Part shown: positions 31,970 to 41,760 of the stretch, piece by piece | Layout: each line of letters starts with the position of its first letter | How positions within the stretch are numbered: the stretch's first letter is position 1 | Source: Chitinophaga sp. HK235 | GTDB taxonomy: Bacteria; Bacteroidota; Bacteroidia; Chitinophagales; Chitinophagaceae | Length of the DNA: 64,000 bases | Direction: 5' to 3' | Assembly (NCBI RefSeq): GCF_018255755.1 | Contig: NZ_CP073766.1 | Location: 3,348,001-3,412,000 of the forward strand | The notes under the pieces: model-generated | Told to the model about the DNA's origin: nothing | Databases searched by the model: none | Seen by the model: only the letters and a program-made list of their open reading frames with translations | Made by a program: the position numbers and the translations under genes

Positions 31970-34923
31970 TAGCAGACAATGTTTTTCAGCCGAATGCCGG
32001 AAGACCTGTTTTGCCCGATGATTGATAAAGCATCTGTTGCTTTTATCACTTTGATATTGGAAATGCTGGCACCCTTTACATCATCGAGATATAATACAAA
32101 ACGGCTGTCCCGTTTTTCGTAGCGGAAGGAACTTCCCTGAATGCTAAGCCCTTCCACATGACGGGCCCACAGCCCGTAAGCCGGCTGCACTTTAAGGTTG
32201 CCCACATTGTATTGGCCCACGCCCAGCTCCGGTGGCCGCTGGCTGGTGTCGGATAAGGGATTGCCGCCTTTATCGGTGATATGTACATCCTTAAACACCA
32301 CGTTCCTGATATACCCGGTATGCCGGCCATCAGGCAAGGTAAAGTTCAGCCCTCCCTCCACTGCTGCCGGTTCCGGCAGCTGATATCCTGCTATAATGGA
32401 AGTGGCACGCTTCTGCGAACCATCAAAAGGCTTCCAGCGAACATCACCTCCAAAGGAGCTGCCACTATATACTTCCGCGATATCAATACCATTGATCAGG
32501 ATGTTTTCCACCTGACCGATATTCACATTCTGTACCAGCAGCTCTGTTCTTTTCCGGCCTTCTTCTGTAAACGTGTATTTACCTGCTGTAGCTCCGATGA
32601 TACGTCCTCTGTTGGAGATGGAAATAAAGAAAGGAGCAGTGGTACGGAACATTTTGGAACGTTGATTTACCGGACCGGTATGACCACAGTTGAGATGGAT
32701 ATCCTTTACATATGCACCGTCATTGGTAGAGATGGAGAAACCTGCTTTGTTGGCACCCAGCACATAAATATTGTCCACACAGATATCCATGATATCATCG
32801 GCAGTTTCTGAACCAATCTGGAACAGGTTGCAGTTGGTATCACCGATTACATTACGCACGCGGTAATGACGTGCAGGACGTGTAAAGCCCAGTGAACAAT
32901 CAGATCCCGGCTTGATGATATCATCGGAACTGACCCTGGAATAGATATTACGGACGGTCACCTGATTACAGGCCATAAAGTCGTAGATATCACGGACATT
33001 ACTCTGATTGTCTTTGCCGAAGTAGGTATCATGCACAAAGATGTTGTCTGTACCGGTGGCCAGCAGTACGAAGTGACCGGCGCGGTCTATCTGCAACATA
33101 TTACTGTCATCTGTTATTTTCGATCCGTCTTTACCAGTGTAGTAGGGTGCATCTTTTTCCGGATCATACCACAGATCATTATCACGGGCGATGCCGCCGA
33201 TTTCCACATTGGTACACAACTTCAGTGAAAACATTTTATCGGCGCGTTTGTCGGGAGGATTGTTCATGACCTTGTCGCTGGTCACCAGATTACCATTACC
33301 GGTGATGAGGCCATTGCCGATGATTTTGATGTTGTCCAGCCTTTCCCCGAAGAACATGGCGTTGTGAAAATAATGATGCCCTACATCCTGTTTGGTGAGA
33401 TAGTTTTCCGGATCGAGATAAGGGCCCGGATCTGTTGGTGAAAGGCCGGCACGATAGGCCTTATCGGAGAACCAGGTGGCTTCCGGTGCATCGGCCCCTT
33501 TGATGGCGCGGATAACAGCACCTTTGTCCACATACAGGTACACGTTACTTTGCAGGTGTACCGTGCGTACGTTGTAGATGCCTTTGCCAAAGAATAGGGT
33601 ACCACCGCCGATGTCATGCAGATAACGGATGGCAGCGTTGATCCGGTCAGTATGATCGGTTTCCTCATCACCATTGATGCCAAAATGTTGTACATCCAGC
33701 CTGCCGCTGTAATGGGAAGCGATATTGGAAAGACCTTCTTTGCTGGAAAGCCTGAACTGGTATAATTTGCCGGGCTGCAGTCCTGTTACCACAGCAGTGC
33801 CCCTGGCTGCATCCACGCGGGCATTGGCACGTGTCCAGGTTTTACCGCTGTCCGGTGACTGCTGTAACTTTACATCAGCGGCTATGGTAGTGGTCCAGCG
33901 GAAACGGGCCTGGGTAGCCTTTTCCAGGGCATGAAAAGGTTGATCGTTTACAATGATCCGTTCAAAGTCGGTGATGGTATGCACTACATGCAGCAGGGCT
34001 GTTTCTGTGCCGGTGCCGGAACTTGTCAGCACAGCAGGTGCTGCTGTCGTATACATTGCTTTAAAGGGATACTGTCCTGTTGCTGTCAATACTACATTAC
34101 GGACTTTCAGGACCAGATCAGGGCCGTTGGCCGGGCGCAGGTCCAGGTGGCGGAAAATGACTATACTGCCTCCGTCGGCCGCAGACTGAATATCCACAGT
34201 TCCCACTTTGGAATAGGAATAGCGGGTGCCGGTACGGCCAATGGATTGTTTGTCCAGACCCTTCAGCAACACGGCTCCTCTGCCAATCACGTTGACGGTT
34301 GTATTATCCGGCGTTATCCGGATACCGGCAGGGAAATAAATGCTGATGGTAGCATCCGGCGTTCTTTGTCCGGCGGTGTATTGAAGGATCAGATCTTTGC
34401 TGGTTCCGGCGGTGATCGTGGGTTGCAGTAGCTGCAGCTGACCTGTCAGTGCCCTGTTTTCCGGCCATAAGAGATATATCGTACTCCCGTTGGCGTTAGT
34501 GGCGGTCAGGTGGTCGCCCGCAGTGATAGTGCCGGCTGTTTTCAGGATACCATCGGCAGTGTTTATCTGGCAGCTGATATGGTCAGGGCTGGCCGCTTGT
34601 ACTTCTGCGAGCAGATCGGCCACGGTAGGGCGTATAAGCACCAGTCCCTCATCTTCCTGGCTATCGACCGTGAAAGAGCGGGTAATACCGTTTACCACCC
34701 GGATAGTATCACCGCTGATACCGGCGATATGAGGAGATACAGGAGCTGCTGTCAGCTTAGGGCCAGGCCCCTGGCTTATTGGCGATGAGGAAGCCAACGT
34801 ATCCATAGAAGATACAGGACTGCGGCCAGGGCCTTGTCTCTTAAAAAACGGGGAAGCCAACGCATCCATGGAAGCAGCCACCATCAACATACCTGTCAAT
34901 ATCAGTGTATACGTGTTTTTCAT
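31909..34923 (-). CDS. Large secreted GH28-type (polygalacturonase-like) beta-helix enzyme
   Basis: A 1004-residue exported protein. Signal peptide to about residue 24 (DALAS). A low-complexity linker with a 21-residue degenerate tandem duplication (MDALASPFFKRQGPGR.. / MDTLASSSPISQGPG..) follows. Residues about 80-330 are beta-rich and unassigned. A fibronectin-III-like module spans about 335-420 (TGLQPGKLYQFRLSS). From about 425 the GH28 beta-helix starts with HFGINGDEETDHTDRINAAI and contains SRVSSDDIIKPGSD, the paired-Asp element of GH28, with later coils to the end. A pectin or other uronic-acid glycan is the likely substrate. No susCD pair accompanies it. It could also be a related lyase or epimerase fold, so chemistry is less certain than fold. 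Confidence 0.8.
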   Translation of the reverse strand: MKNTYTLILTGMLMVAASMDALASPFFKRQGPGRSPVSSMDTLASSSPISQGPGPKLTAAPVSPHIAGISGDTIRVVNGITRSFTVDSQEDEGLVLIRPTVADLLAEVQAASPDHISCQINTADGILKTAGTITAGDHLTATNANGSTIYLLWPENRALTGQLQLLQPTITAGTSKDLILQYTAGQRTPDATISIYFPAGIRITPDNTTVNVIGRGAVLLKGLDKQSIGRTGTRYSYSKVGTVDIQSAADGGSIVIFRHLDLRPANGPDLVLKVRNVVLTATGQYPFKAMYTTAAPAVLTSSGTGTETALLHVVHTITDFERIIVNDQPFHALEKATQARFRWTTTIAADVKLQQSPDSGKTWTRANARVDAARGTAVVTGLQPGKLYQFRLSSKEGLSNIASHYSGRLDVQHFGINGDEETDHTDRINAAIRYLHDIGGGTLFFGKGIYNVRTVHLQSNVYLYVDKGAVIRAIKGADAPEATWFSDKAYRAGLSPTDPGPYLDPENYLTKQDVGHHYFHNAMFFGERLDNIKIIGNGLITGNGNLVTSDKVMNNPPDKRADKMFSLKLCTNVEIGGIARDNDLWYDPEKDAPYYTGKDGSKITDDSNMLQIDRAGHFVLLATGTDNIFVHDTYFGKDNQSNVRDIYDFMACNQVTVRNIYSRVSSDDIIKPGSDCSLGFTRPARHYRVRNVIGDTNCNLFQIGSETADDIMDICVDNIYVLGANKAGFSISTNDGAYVKDIHLNCGHTGPVNQRSKMFRTTAPFFISISNRGRIIGATAGKYTFTEEGRKRTELLVQNVNIGQVENILINGIDIAEVYSGSSFGGDVRWKPFDGSQKRATSIIAGYQLPEPAAVEGGLNFTLPDGRHTGYIRNVVFKDVHITDKGGNPLSDTSQRPPELGVGQYNVGNLKVQPAYGLWARHVEGLSIQGSSFRYEKRDSRFVLYLDDVKGASISNIKVIKATDALSIIGQNRSSGIRLKNIVCYQDEWGKSPVTGAVGTVSSR
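34790..34879. repeat. 63-bp degenerate tandem duplication in the GH28-type gene
   Basis: Matching landmarks GGCCAGG (34761, 34824) and GAAGCCAACG (34790, 34853) are both 63 bp apart, giving two diverged 21-codon units just after the signal peptide. The duplication keeps the reading frame. Confidence 0.6.
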
Positions 34924-34958
34924 AACGAAGGGAATCTTCTGTTAAAATAAGCAATCGA

Positions 34959-35402
34959 TTGAAATTTTTCTTCATTATTGAAAAACAGCGGAATGGCAGG
35001 CTACTGACAGTATTTATTGTTATTCAGATTTGCTTCAGTTTTTCCCACTACCTTTACACCGTGCCCAACAAGCTGACCAACATATTAAACACAACGTTTA
35101 TCGTCATCATGTTCTTTGCCCTCCAGGGAAGGGCGATAGAACGTTATGCCACCTGGTTCAGCAAAAAAACGGTCATTACCACTTCCCAGCAGGTAGATAC
35201 CAAAGTTAAATCAGTGTATTACCGCTGTAAACTGCAGTGTTTTTCCGAGAAGATAGTTCCCCTGGCACTGCCACCAGAGGCTGCAGCCGTTCCGGCACTA
35301 CACACCACTCCTCGTGAAAAAAAGACCGGCGCCATCACTGTGGTCTGCTACGCGATGCCTGGCCTGCTGCTCCTTCCACTGCGGGCACCTCCCATCGCAT
35401 AA
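34959..35402 (+). CDS. Doubtful small membrane protein
   Basis: An open frame of 147 codons in the 669-bp gap between the GH28-type gene and the RND operon. The first 60 residues are hydrophobic with two possible membrane helices; the rest is Pro/Ala/Lys-rich, ending in another hydrophobic stretch (CYAMPGLLLLPLRAP). I recognise no family, and the composition is unlike a folded soluble protein. The strand agrees with the downstream pump, so it could be a leader or small regulator gene, but it may be chance. The remaining 190 bp before 35593 show no clear promoter. Confidence 0.28.
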   Translation: MKFFFIIEKQRNGRLLTVFIVIQICFSFSHYLYTVPNKLTNILNTTFIVIMFFALQGRAIERYATWFSKKTVITTSQQVDTKVKSVYYRCKLQCFSEKIVPLALPPEAAAVPALHTTPREKKTGAITVVCYAMPGLLLLPLRAPPIA

Positions 35403-35592
35403 AACAGCGCTTCCACTCATCAGACACTGGTTTTCTCTTCTACAGAAAAAACAGCATACCGCTTTCCTGCCGGTGTGATGAACATATTGTATTGCGCTGT
35501 GTATTTACTGTTAGCCTGTCGTAGCAACATGGTTTCAGACCTGTAGCGCGGCACACCGATCCAATCATTATCCGTTCATTCAATACAAGCAT

Positions 35593-36768
35593 ATGTACGC
35601 ATCACACCGTGACTGCTCTCCGGCACTGATATTCAGCCTGGCCTTGCTGTTGACCGCCTGTTCGGGCAACCCTTCCAAAAAGGGCCGCAGCCGCGACAAT
35701 CAGGCAAAAGTATATGCCAACATCACCCTCCGCCCCATTACCGCTACTATCAACACAGATTTCCCCGCTACCATCCAGGGACAACAGAACATAGAAATAC
35801 GGCCTAAAATAGACGGCTATATGCAGGACATGTATGTAGACGAAGGCTCCGAAGTAAAAAAGGGACAGCTGCTCTTCCGTATCAGTGCGCCGCAATACGA
35901 ACAGAACGTCCGTACAGCAGAAGCCAATATCAAAATAGCAGAAGCAGACGTTAATGCAGCGCAGATGGAAGTCAACAAGGTAAAGCCGCTGGTAGACCAG
36001 GACATCATCAGTCCCTACGGCCTCGAATCCGCCCGCTACACCCTCGAAGCCAAAAAGGCCGCCCTCGCACAAGCAAAGGCCAATCTGGTCAATGCCCGGG
36101 TGAACCTCAGCTACACCACCATCTACAGTCCCGCTGACGGCGTCATCGGCGCGGTGCCGTTTAAAATAGGCAGCCTTGTGAGCAGCACCACCGCACAACC
36201 ACTCACCACCGTCTCCAACATCACAAAAATTTACGCTTACTTCTCCATCAACGAAAAAGAATCGCTCAATTTCTTTGCACATGCCAAAGGCAATACCGTA
36301 CAGGAAAAACTGAAGACATTGCCGCCGGTAAAGCTGTTACTCCCCAATGGCGCCACCTTCGCGCAGTCGGGTGATATAGAAACCATCGGCGGCCTTGTGA
36401 ACCAGCAAACCGGTTCCGTGACTCTGCGTGCTACCTTCTCCAATCCCGGCGGCCTGCTGCGCAGTGGTAACAGCGCCATCGTCAGGATGCCTTACACCCG
36501 CGACAGTGCCCTGCTGATACCACAAAGCGCCACCTATCAGGTACAAGGCAAACTGTTTGTATACGTGATAGACCATTCCGTCCATGATACGCTCAAAGCC
36601 AAATCCGTTCCGGTGAGCGTGAATGCCGGTACTTCGGGCAACAACTACGTAGTGGAAGACGGGCTCAAAACCGGCGACCAGGTGCTGGTAGAGGGTACCA
36701 TCAGCCTGCGTGACGGCATGCCTGTCAAAACCAGAAGTGTTAGTGCAGATAGTGTGTACAGGCAATAA
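35593..36768 (+). CDS. RND efflux adaptor (AcrA/MexA-like lipoprotein)
   Basis: Periplasmic membrane-fusion subunit, 391 residues. A lipobox LLTAC at about residues 18-22 suggests a lipid anchor. Conserved halves of the lipoyl domain are seen (IEIRPKIDGYMQDMYVDEGSEVKKGQLLF and YTTIYSPADGVIG), with a short alpha-hairpin between (EANIKIAEADVNAAQMEVNK), then barrel and membrane-proximal domains. The order MFP-pump-channel over 35593-41331 makes this a complete tripartite multidrug system. 18 bp separate it from the pump gene. Confidence 0.93.
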   Translation: MYASHRDCSPALIFSLALLLTACSGNPSKKGRSRDNQAKVYANITLRPITATINTDFPATIQGQQNIEIRPKIDGYMQDMYVDEGSEVKKGQLLFRISAPQYEQNVRTAEANIKIAEADVNAAQMEVNKVKPLVDQDIISPYGLESARYTLEAKKAALAQAKANLVNARVNLSYTTIYSPADGVIGAVPFKIGSLVSSTTAQPLTTVSNITKIYAYFSINEKESLNFFAHAKGNTVQEKLKTLPPVKLLLPNGATFAQSGDIETIGGLVNQQTGSVTLRATFSNPGGLLRSGNSAIVRMPYTRDSALLIPQSATYQVQGKLFVYVIDHSVHDTLKAKSVPVSVNAGTSGNNYVVEDGLKTGDQVLVEGTISLRDGMPVKTRSVSADSVYRQ

Positions 36769-36786
36769 TTATTTAAATCAGGATTT

Positions 36787-39700
36787 ATGCTAAAGCGATT
36801 TATAAAACGTCCTGTTCTGTCAACGGTCATCTCCATCATCATCGTTACGTTGGGAATACTGGGCATTGCAGCACTGCCGGTATCACAATACCCGGAAATA
36901 GCGCCGCCAACAATTCAGGTGTCCGCCAACTACACCGGTGCCAACGCTGATGTAGTACTTAAAAGTGTGGTAACACCCCTCGAACAGATGATCAACGGCG
37001 TACAGGACATGGACTATATGACCTCCACCTCCGGCAACGACGGTTCCGCGTCCATACAGGTAGTATTTAAAACCGGTACCAATCCGGATATCGATGCCGT
37101 GAACACCCAGAACCTCGTAAGCCGTGCCACCAGCCAGCTGCCACAGGAAGTAGTGCGTTCAGGCATCACCGTTAGAAAGCGGCAACCCAGCGACCTGCTC
37201 GTCTTCTCTATTTACAGCGATAATCCGGTTTACGACCAGACCTTTCTGCAAAACTATGCAGACATCAACCTGGTGCCGGAAATAAAACGTATCTCCGGCG
37301 TAGGCGACGCCATCGCTGCCGGCACCATGGACTATGCCATGCGTATCTGGCTGAAGCCCGACGTGATGGCCTCCTACGGCCTCGTGCCCGCCGATATCAC
37401 CGCCGCCCTCGCAGAACAGAACCTGCAGGCCGCCCCCGGCCAGTTTGGAGAACAAGGCAAACAATCTTTCCAGTACATCATCAAATACAAAGGCACACTC
37501 GCAGATACCACTGAATTCGGAAATATCATTATCCGCTCGGTAGGCACGAAAGAACATGTACTGCGGCTGAAAGATGTGGCCCGCCTGGAGCTGGGCGCAC
37601 AAAGTTATGCTACCGGCACCCGTACCAACGGCCTCCCTGCTGTGTCCATCACAGTTATGCAGGCCGCTGGGTCCAACGCCAGCGATATCATCAATCAGGC
37701 ACTGGCCGTAGTAAAAAATGCTGCCAAATCCTTCCCGCCCGGTGTGAAATACGTAGTGCTCTCCAACGCCAACGATTTTCTGAATGCCTCTATCGACAAG
37801 GTATTACATACCCTCGTGGAAGCTTTTATCCTGGTGTTTTTTGTAGTGTTTGTATTTTTACAGGACCTCCGGTCTACCCTCATCCCCGCCATTGCAGTGC
37901 CTGTGGCTATTGTAGGCACCTTCTTCTTCCTCAATCTCTTCGGGTTTACCATCAACCTGCTGACACTCTTTGCCCTGATACTGGCCATCGGAATTGTGGT
38001 AGATGATGCTATTGTGGTGGTGGAAGCGGTACATGCCAAAATAGACCAGGGTTATACTTCTGCCCGCAAAGCCAGTATTGACGCCATGGACGAGATATCC
38101 GGCGCTATCGTTTCCATCACGCTGGTGATGGCCGCCGTATTTGTGCCGGTGAGTTTTATCAGTGGTTCTGCCGGCGTGTTTTACAAACAGTTTGGCCTCA
38201 CACTGGCCATCGCCATTATCCTTTCTGCCGTCAACGCGCTGACACTCAGCCCTGCGTTGTGCGCCCTCTTTCTGAAGCCACATGCCAAAACACAACACCA
38301 CAGCTGGCTGCAACGATTTTATACTGCGTTCAATACTTCGTTTGATACTATGACGCGCCGGTACCGGTCGTCTGTAGCTTTCCTGGCCCGCAAAAAATGG
38401 ATACCATTCCTGGCACTCCTGTTTTTCACCGCGGTGCTGGGCATACTGCTGAAGACCACTTCCACCGCCTTTGTCCCTAATGAAGACCTGGGCGTGATCA
38501 CAGCCGATGTGACCCTGCCCGCAGCAGCATCGCTCGAACGTACTGCTGCAGTAAACCGGCAACTGGAAAACATCGCCAAAACCATCCCTGAAATCAATAA
38601 TGTAGTGGCCATCACCGGTTCGGGCGCCACCGGCGGCTCCGGCAGCAACTATGGCAAGGTAACCATGCGGCTGGTGCTGTGGAACCAGCGTAAACGCAGC
38701 ATACAAGCCATCATCGATGAGCTGTTTCAAAAAACAGCCGGCATCACCGAAGCCAAAATTAATTTCTTCGCCCCGCCCACCATCCAGGGCTTTGGGTCGG
38801 TAGGTGGTTTCTCCCTGCAGTTGCAGGATAAGACCGGAGGCAATATCGTGGAGTTCAACAAAGTATGTACTGACTTCCTTAACGCGCTCAATGCAAGGCC
38901 GGAGATACAGTTTGCCTCCACGCCTTTTGATCCGGGATATCCACAGTATATGTTCAACGTTGATGTGGCCAAGGCTAAAGATGCAGGGTTCCAGGTAGAT
39001 CAGATACTGAATGTGATGCAGGGTTATTTTGGTGGTATCTATGCGTCCAACTTCAACCAGTTCGGGCAGCAGTTCAGGGTGATGATACAGGCGGAGCCCA
39101 ACTATCGCGCCAAGCCGGAAAACCTGAACTCCGTATATGTACGCAGCCCTGCCGGCACAATGGCACCTATCACCGCTTTTGCCACACTGCAGCCTACCTA
39201 CGGCCCGCAGACCATTTCGCGGTTCAATCTTTTTACGTCTATCGCCATCAGCGGAACACCCAAGCCGGGATACAGTTCCGGCAGCGCTATCACCGCTATC
39301 CGTGAAGTGGCCGCACAGGTGCTGCCTCCCGGCTATGGGTATGAGTTCTCCGGACTATCAAGGCAGGAAATATCCGCAGGCGGACAAACAGGTTTCATCT
39401 TCCTGCTTTGTCTCATCTTCGTATACTTTCTGTTATGCGCCCAATATGAGAGTTATATACTGCCGTTGTCTATCCTGCTCACCCTGCCGATAGGACTGGC
39501 AGGCGCTTTTATCTTTACCGGCATCCTGGGCATCAACAATAATATTTACGTACAGATCACGCTCATTATGCTCATTGGTCTGCTGGCCAAAAATGCCATC
39601 CTCATTGTGGAATTCGCACTGGAAAGGCGCCGGCGGGGCATGGACATTCTGCAGGCAGCCCTGGAAGGTGCCAACGCCAGGTTAAGGCCCATCCTGATGA

Positions 39701-39915
39701 CTTCTTTCGCCTTCACCCTGGGACTGGTGCCATTGATGATTGCTACCGGTGCAGGCGCCAACGGCAACCGTTCCATCGGCACCGGCGCTGTTGGAGGAAT
39801 GTTGATCGGTACCATATTCGGCGTGTTCATCACACCCATCCTCTTTATCCTTTTTCAAACATTACAGGAAAAAGTCAGCGGACCACCCAAAGCAGACGAT
39901 GATGATGACGAGTAA
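36787..39915 (+). CDS. RND multidrug efflux pump, HAE1 family (AcrB-like)
   Basis: Inner-membrane proton-driven pump of 1042 residues, full family length. N-terminal FIKRPVLSTVISIIIV and LPVSQYPEIAPPTIQV are typical of HAE1 pumps. The proton-relay pair in helix 4 is seen in GIVVDDAIVVVEAV, and the second-half relay region LAKNAILIVEFA in helix 10 has the conserved Lys. The NDGSAS and periplasmic pore motifs fit drug rather than metal substrates. The C-terminal tail is acidic (KADDDDDE). It is part of the 35593-41331 operon. Confidence 0.95.
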   Translation: MLKRFIKRPVLSTVISIIIVTLGILGIAALPVSQYPEIAPPTIQVSANYTGANADVVLKSVVTPLEQMINGVQDMDYMTSTSGNDGSASIQVVFKTGTNPDIDAVNTQNLVSRATSQLPQEVVRSGITVRKRQPSDLLVFSIYSDNPVYDQTFLQNYADINLVPEIKRISGVGDAIAAGTMDYAMRIWLKPDVMASYGLVPADITAALAEQNLQAAPGQFGEQGKQSFQYIIKYKGTLADTTEFGNIIIRSVGTKEHVLRLKDVARLELGAQSYATGTRTNGLPAVSITVMQAAGSNASDIINQALAVVKNAAKSFPPGVKYVVLSNANDFLNASIDKVLHTLVEAFILVFFVVFVFLQDLRSTLIPAIAVPVAIVGTFFFLNLFGFTINLLTLFALILAIGIVVDDAIVVVEAVHAKIDQGYTSARKASIDAMDEISGAIVSITLVMAAVFVPVSFISGSAGVFYKQFGLTLAIAIILSAVNALTLSPALCALFLKPHAKTQHHSWLQRFYTAFNTSFDTMTRRYRSSVAFLARKKWIPFLALLFFTAVLGILLKTTSTAFVPNEDLGVITADVTLPAAASLERTAAVNRQLENIAKTIPEINNVVAITGSGATGGSGSNYGKVTMRLVLWNQRKRSIQAIIDELFQKTAGITEAKINFFAPPTIQGFGSVGGFSLQLQDKTGGNIVEFNKVCTDFLNALNARPEIQFASTPFDPGYPQYMFNVDVAKAKDAGFQVDQILNVMQGYFGGIYASNFNQFGQQFRVMIQAEPNYRAKPENLNSVYVRSPAGTMAPITAFATLQPTYGPQTISRFNLFTSIAISGTPKPGYSSGSAITAIREVAAQVLPPGYGYEFSGLSRQEISAGGQTGFIFLLCLIFVYFLLCAQYESYILPLSILLTLPIGLAGAFIFTGILGINNNIYVQITLIMLIGLLAKNAILIVEFALERRRRGMDILQAALEGANARLRPILMTSFAFTLGLVPLMIATGAGANGNRSIGTGAVGGMLIGTIFGVFITPILFILFQTLQEKVSGPPKADDDDDE

Positions 39916-39954
39916 TACCGCTGATTTTCACCAACAGAATTAAATGCTTACAGC

Positions 39955-41331
39955 ATGAATCACAAATTGAATTTTTATATGTGTTTGCTGACAGGCCTGA
40001 TGCTGATCACGGCCTGCTCAGTAACACGTCCTTATAAAGCACCTGATGCCAGCACCAACGGTTTATTCCGCAACCAGCCGCTAACGGACACGGCTACACT
40101 GGCCACCCTGCACTGGCGGGAAATATTCACCGATACCCTGCTCCAGAAGCTGATCAGCACCGGTATTCAACAAAACCTGGACCTTAAAACAGCCTATGCA
40201 AGGATCACACAGGCCGAAGCCACTTATGAACAAAGCCGGCAGGCGTATTTTCCCACGCTGGGTGCCAGCGCTTCGGTCAGCGGGAACAAAACAACCAGCG
40301 GAAGCACCAGCAACAGTCACCCTTATCAACTGGGGCTGAACACCACCTGGGAAGCAGATATCTGGGGACAACTACGGAGCAGTCAACGGGCCAATCTGGC
40401 CAACCTCTTACAGGGACAGGCAGCGGCAAGGGCCGTACAAACCAATCTGGTAGCCAATATCGCCAATTTTTACTATCAGCTCCTGGCATTGGACCAGCAA
40501 CTGGTCATTACCCAGCAAACCGTAGAAAGCTGGAAAGCCACCGTTAATGTGATGAAAGCGCTGAAAGCGTCCAACATCGTTACAGGTGCTGCGGTCGTAC
40601 AAAGTGCTGCCAGTCAGTATGCCGCAGCCGTGGCCACCCACGATCTGCGCCTGCGTATCAGAGAAACAGAAAATGCACTCAGCATCCTGCTGGGCCAGGC
40701 GCCCGATACCATTCCGCGAAGCAAACTGGCAGACCAGCAACCTATTACCCTGCTGAAAACAGGTGTACCTTCACAGCTGCTGGCCAACCGGCCCGATGTA
40801 CAGGCCGCTGAATATAACTTCCGGTATTTTTTTGAACTCACTAATGTGGCACGTACTTACTTCTATCCCACCCTTACCATCACCGCCTCCGGCGGATTTA
40901 CAGGATCTTCGTTAGGACAGCTGTTTGAACCGGGTTCCATGGTCGGCAATATCGTAGCCGGTTTGGCACAACCTATCTACAACCAGGGAATCAATCGTGC
41001 CCGGTTGAAAAGTGCGCAGGCGCAGCAACAACAGGCGCTGTACAATTTTCAGGGCATTCTGCTTACGGCAGGCCAGGAAGTGTCGGATGCGCTGTTCTCC
41101 TATCAGACGGCCCTCGACAAAACCGATGACCGCGACAACCAGCTGGACAATCTGGAGAAGTCTGTATCTTACACGCAGCAACTGGTAAGGTACAGCTCCG
41201 CCAATTATACGGAAGTACTAAACGCTCAACAAAACCTGCTGACCGCACAGCTGGGACAGGTAAACGACCGGCTGCAACAGCTGCAGGCCATCGTTAACCT
41301 CTATCGCGCGCTGGGCGGCGGCTGGCAATAA
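39955..41331 (+). CDS. RND outer-membrane channel, NodT/OprM family lipoprotein
   Basis: Outer-membrane factor of the pump, 458 residues. The lipobox is LITAC near residues 17-21, as usual for OprM-type channels. Duplicated channel repeats are visible, with NLDLKTAYARITQAEATYEQSRQAYFPTLGAS (in segments) in the first and NRPDVQAAEYNFRYFFELTNVARTYFYPTL in the second. 39 bp separate it from the pump gene. Confidence 0.93.
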   Translation: MNHKLNFYMCLLTGLMLITACSVTRPYKAPDASTNGLFRNQPLTDTATLATLHWREIFTDTLLQKLISTGIQQNLDLKTAYARITQAEATYEQSRQAYFPTLGASASVSGNKTTSGSTSNSHPYQLGLNTTWEADIWGQLRSSQRANLANLLQGQAAARAVQTNLVANIANFYYQLLALDQQLVITQQTVESWKATVNVMKALKASNIVTGAAVVQSAASQYAAAVATHDLRLRIRETENALSILLGQAPDTIPRSKLADQQPITLLKTGVPSQLLANRPDVQAAEYNFRYFFELTNVARTYFYPTLTITASGGFTGSSLGQLFEPGSMVGNIVAGLAQPIYNQGINRARLKSAQAQQQQALYNFQGILLTAGQEVSDALFSYQTALDKTDDRDNQLDNLEKSVSYTQQLVRYSSANYTEVLNAQQNLLTAQLGQVNDRLQQLQAIVNLYRALGGGWQ

Positions 41332-41349
41332 TCCATACAATCATCGCTT

Positions 41350-41742
41350 ATGAAAATAAACAGACTGGACCACCTCGTGCTCACCGTAGCCAATATCGAC
41401 ATCACTTGTTTGTTTTACTACGACGTGCTGGGCATGGAGATACAGACTTTCGGAGACGGAAGAAAAGCGTTGAAATTCGGACAGCAGAAGATCAATCTTC
41501 ATCAGCAAGGGAAAGAATTTGAGCCCAAAGCAGCACATCCGTTGCCGGGTTCTGCAGACCTGTGTTTTATAACAGAAACGCCTATACGCGAAGTCAAAGA
41601 AGAACTACTTCGCAAAAATATCACCCTGCTGGAATCTGAAGTGAGGCGCACCGGAGCCAACGGACCTATTATTTCCATCTATTTCCGCGACCCGGACCAA
41701 AACCTGATAGAAGTAAGCAACTACCTGGAGCCGGAAGAATAA
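41350..41742 (+). CDS. VOC (glyoxalase/bleomycin-resistance fold) protein
   Basis: A 130-residue single-domain metal-binding protein of the vicinal-oxygen-chelate superfamily, with two beta-alpha-beta-beta-beta units. RLDHLVLTVANI with His8 gives the first metal ligand, NLHQQGKEF and SADLCFIT follow, and IYFRDPDQNLIEVSNY carries the final Glu. The subtype cannot be decided; members detoxify antibiotics or small electrophiles. It follows the RND operon by 18 bp and may be cotranscribed with it. Confidence 0.85.
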   Translation: MKINRLDHLVLTVANIDITCLFYYDVLGMEIQTFGDGRKALKFGQQKINLHQQGKEFEPKAAHPLPGSADLCFITETPIREVKEELLRKNITLLESEVRRTGANGPIISIYFRDPDQNLIEVSNYLEPEE

Positions 41743-41754
41743 CTTCCCGGCTCC
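41727..41754. terminator. Hairpin between VOC and CAT genes
   Basis: Arms GGAGCCGG (41727-41734) and CCGGCTCC (41747-41754) flank the VOC stop codon, with extra AAG/CTT pairs inside. It lies between convergent genes 18 bp apart, and no T-run follows, so it is a probable but not ideal terminator. Confidence 0.5.
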
Positions 41755-41760
41755 GGATAA

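Noticed and set aside
37858..38730. 290-codon minus-strand frame opposite the RND pump
   Set aside because: Shadow of the pump coding strand; rich in His, Gln and Gly with no recognisable domain.
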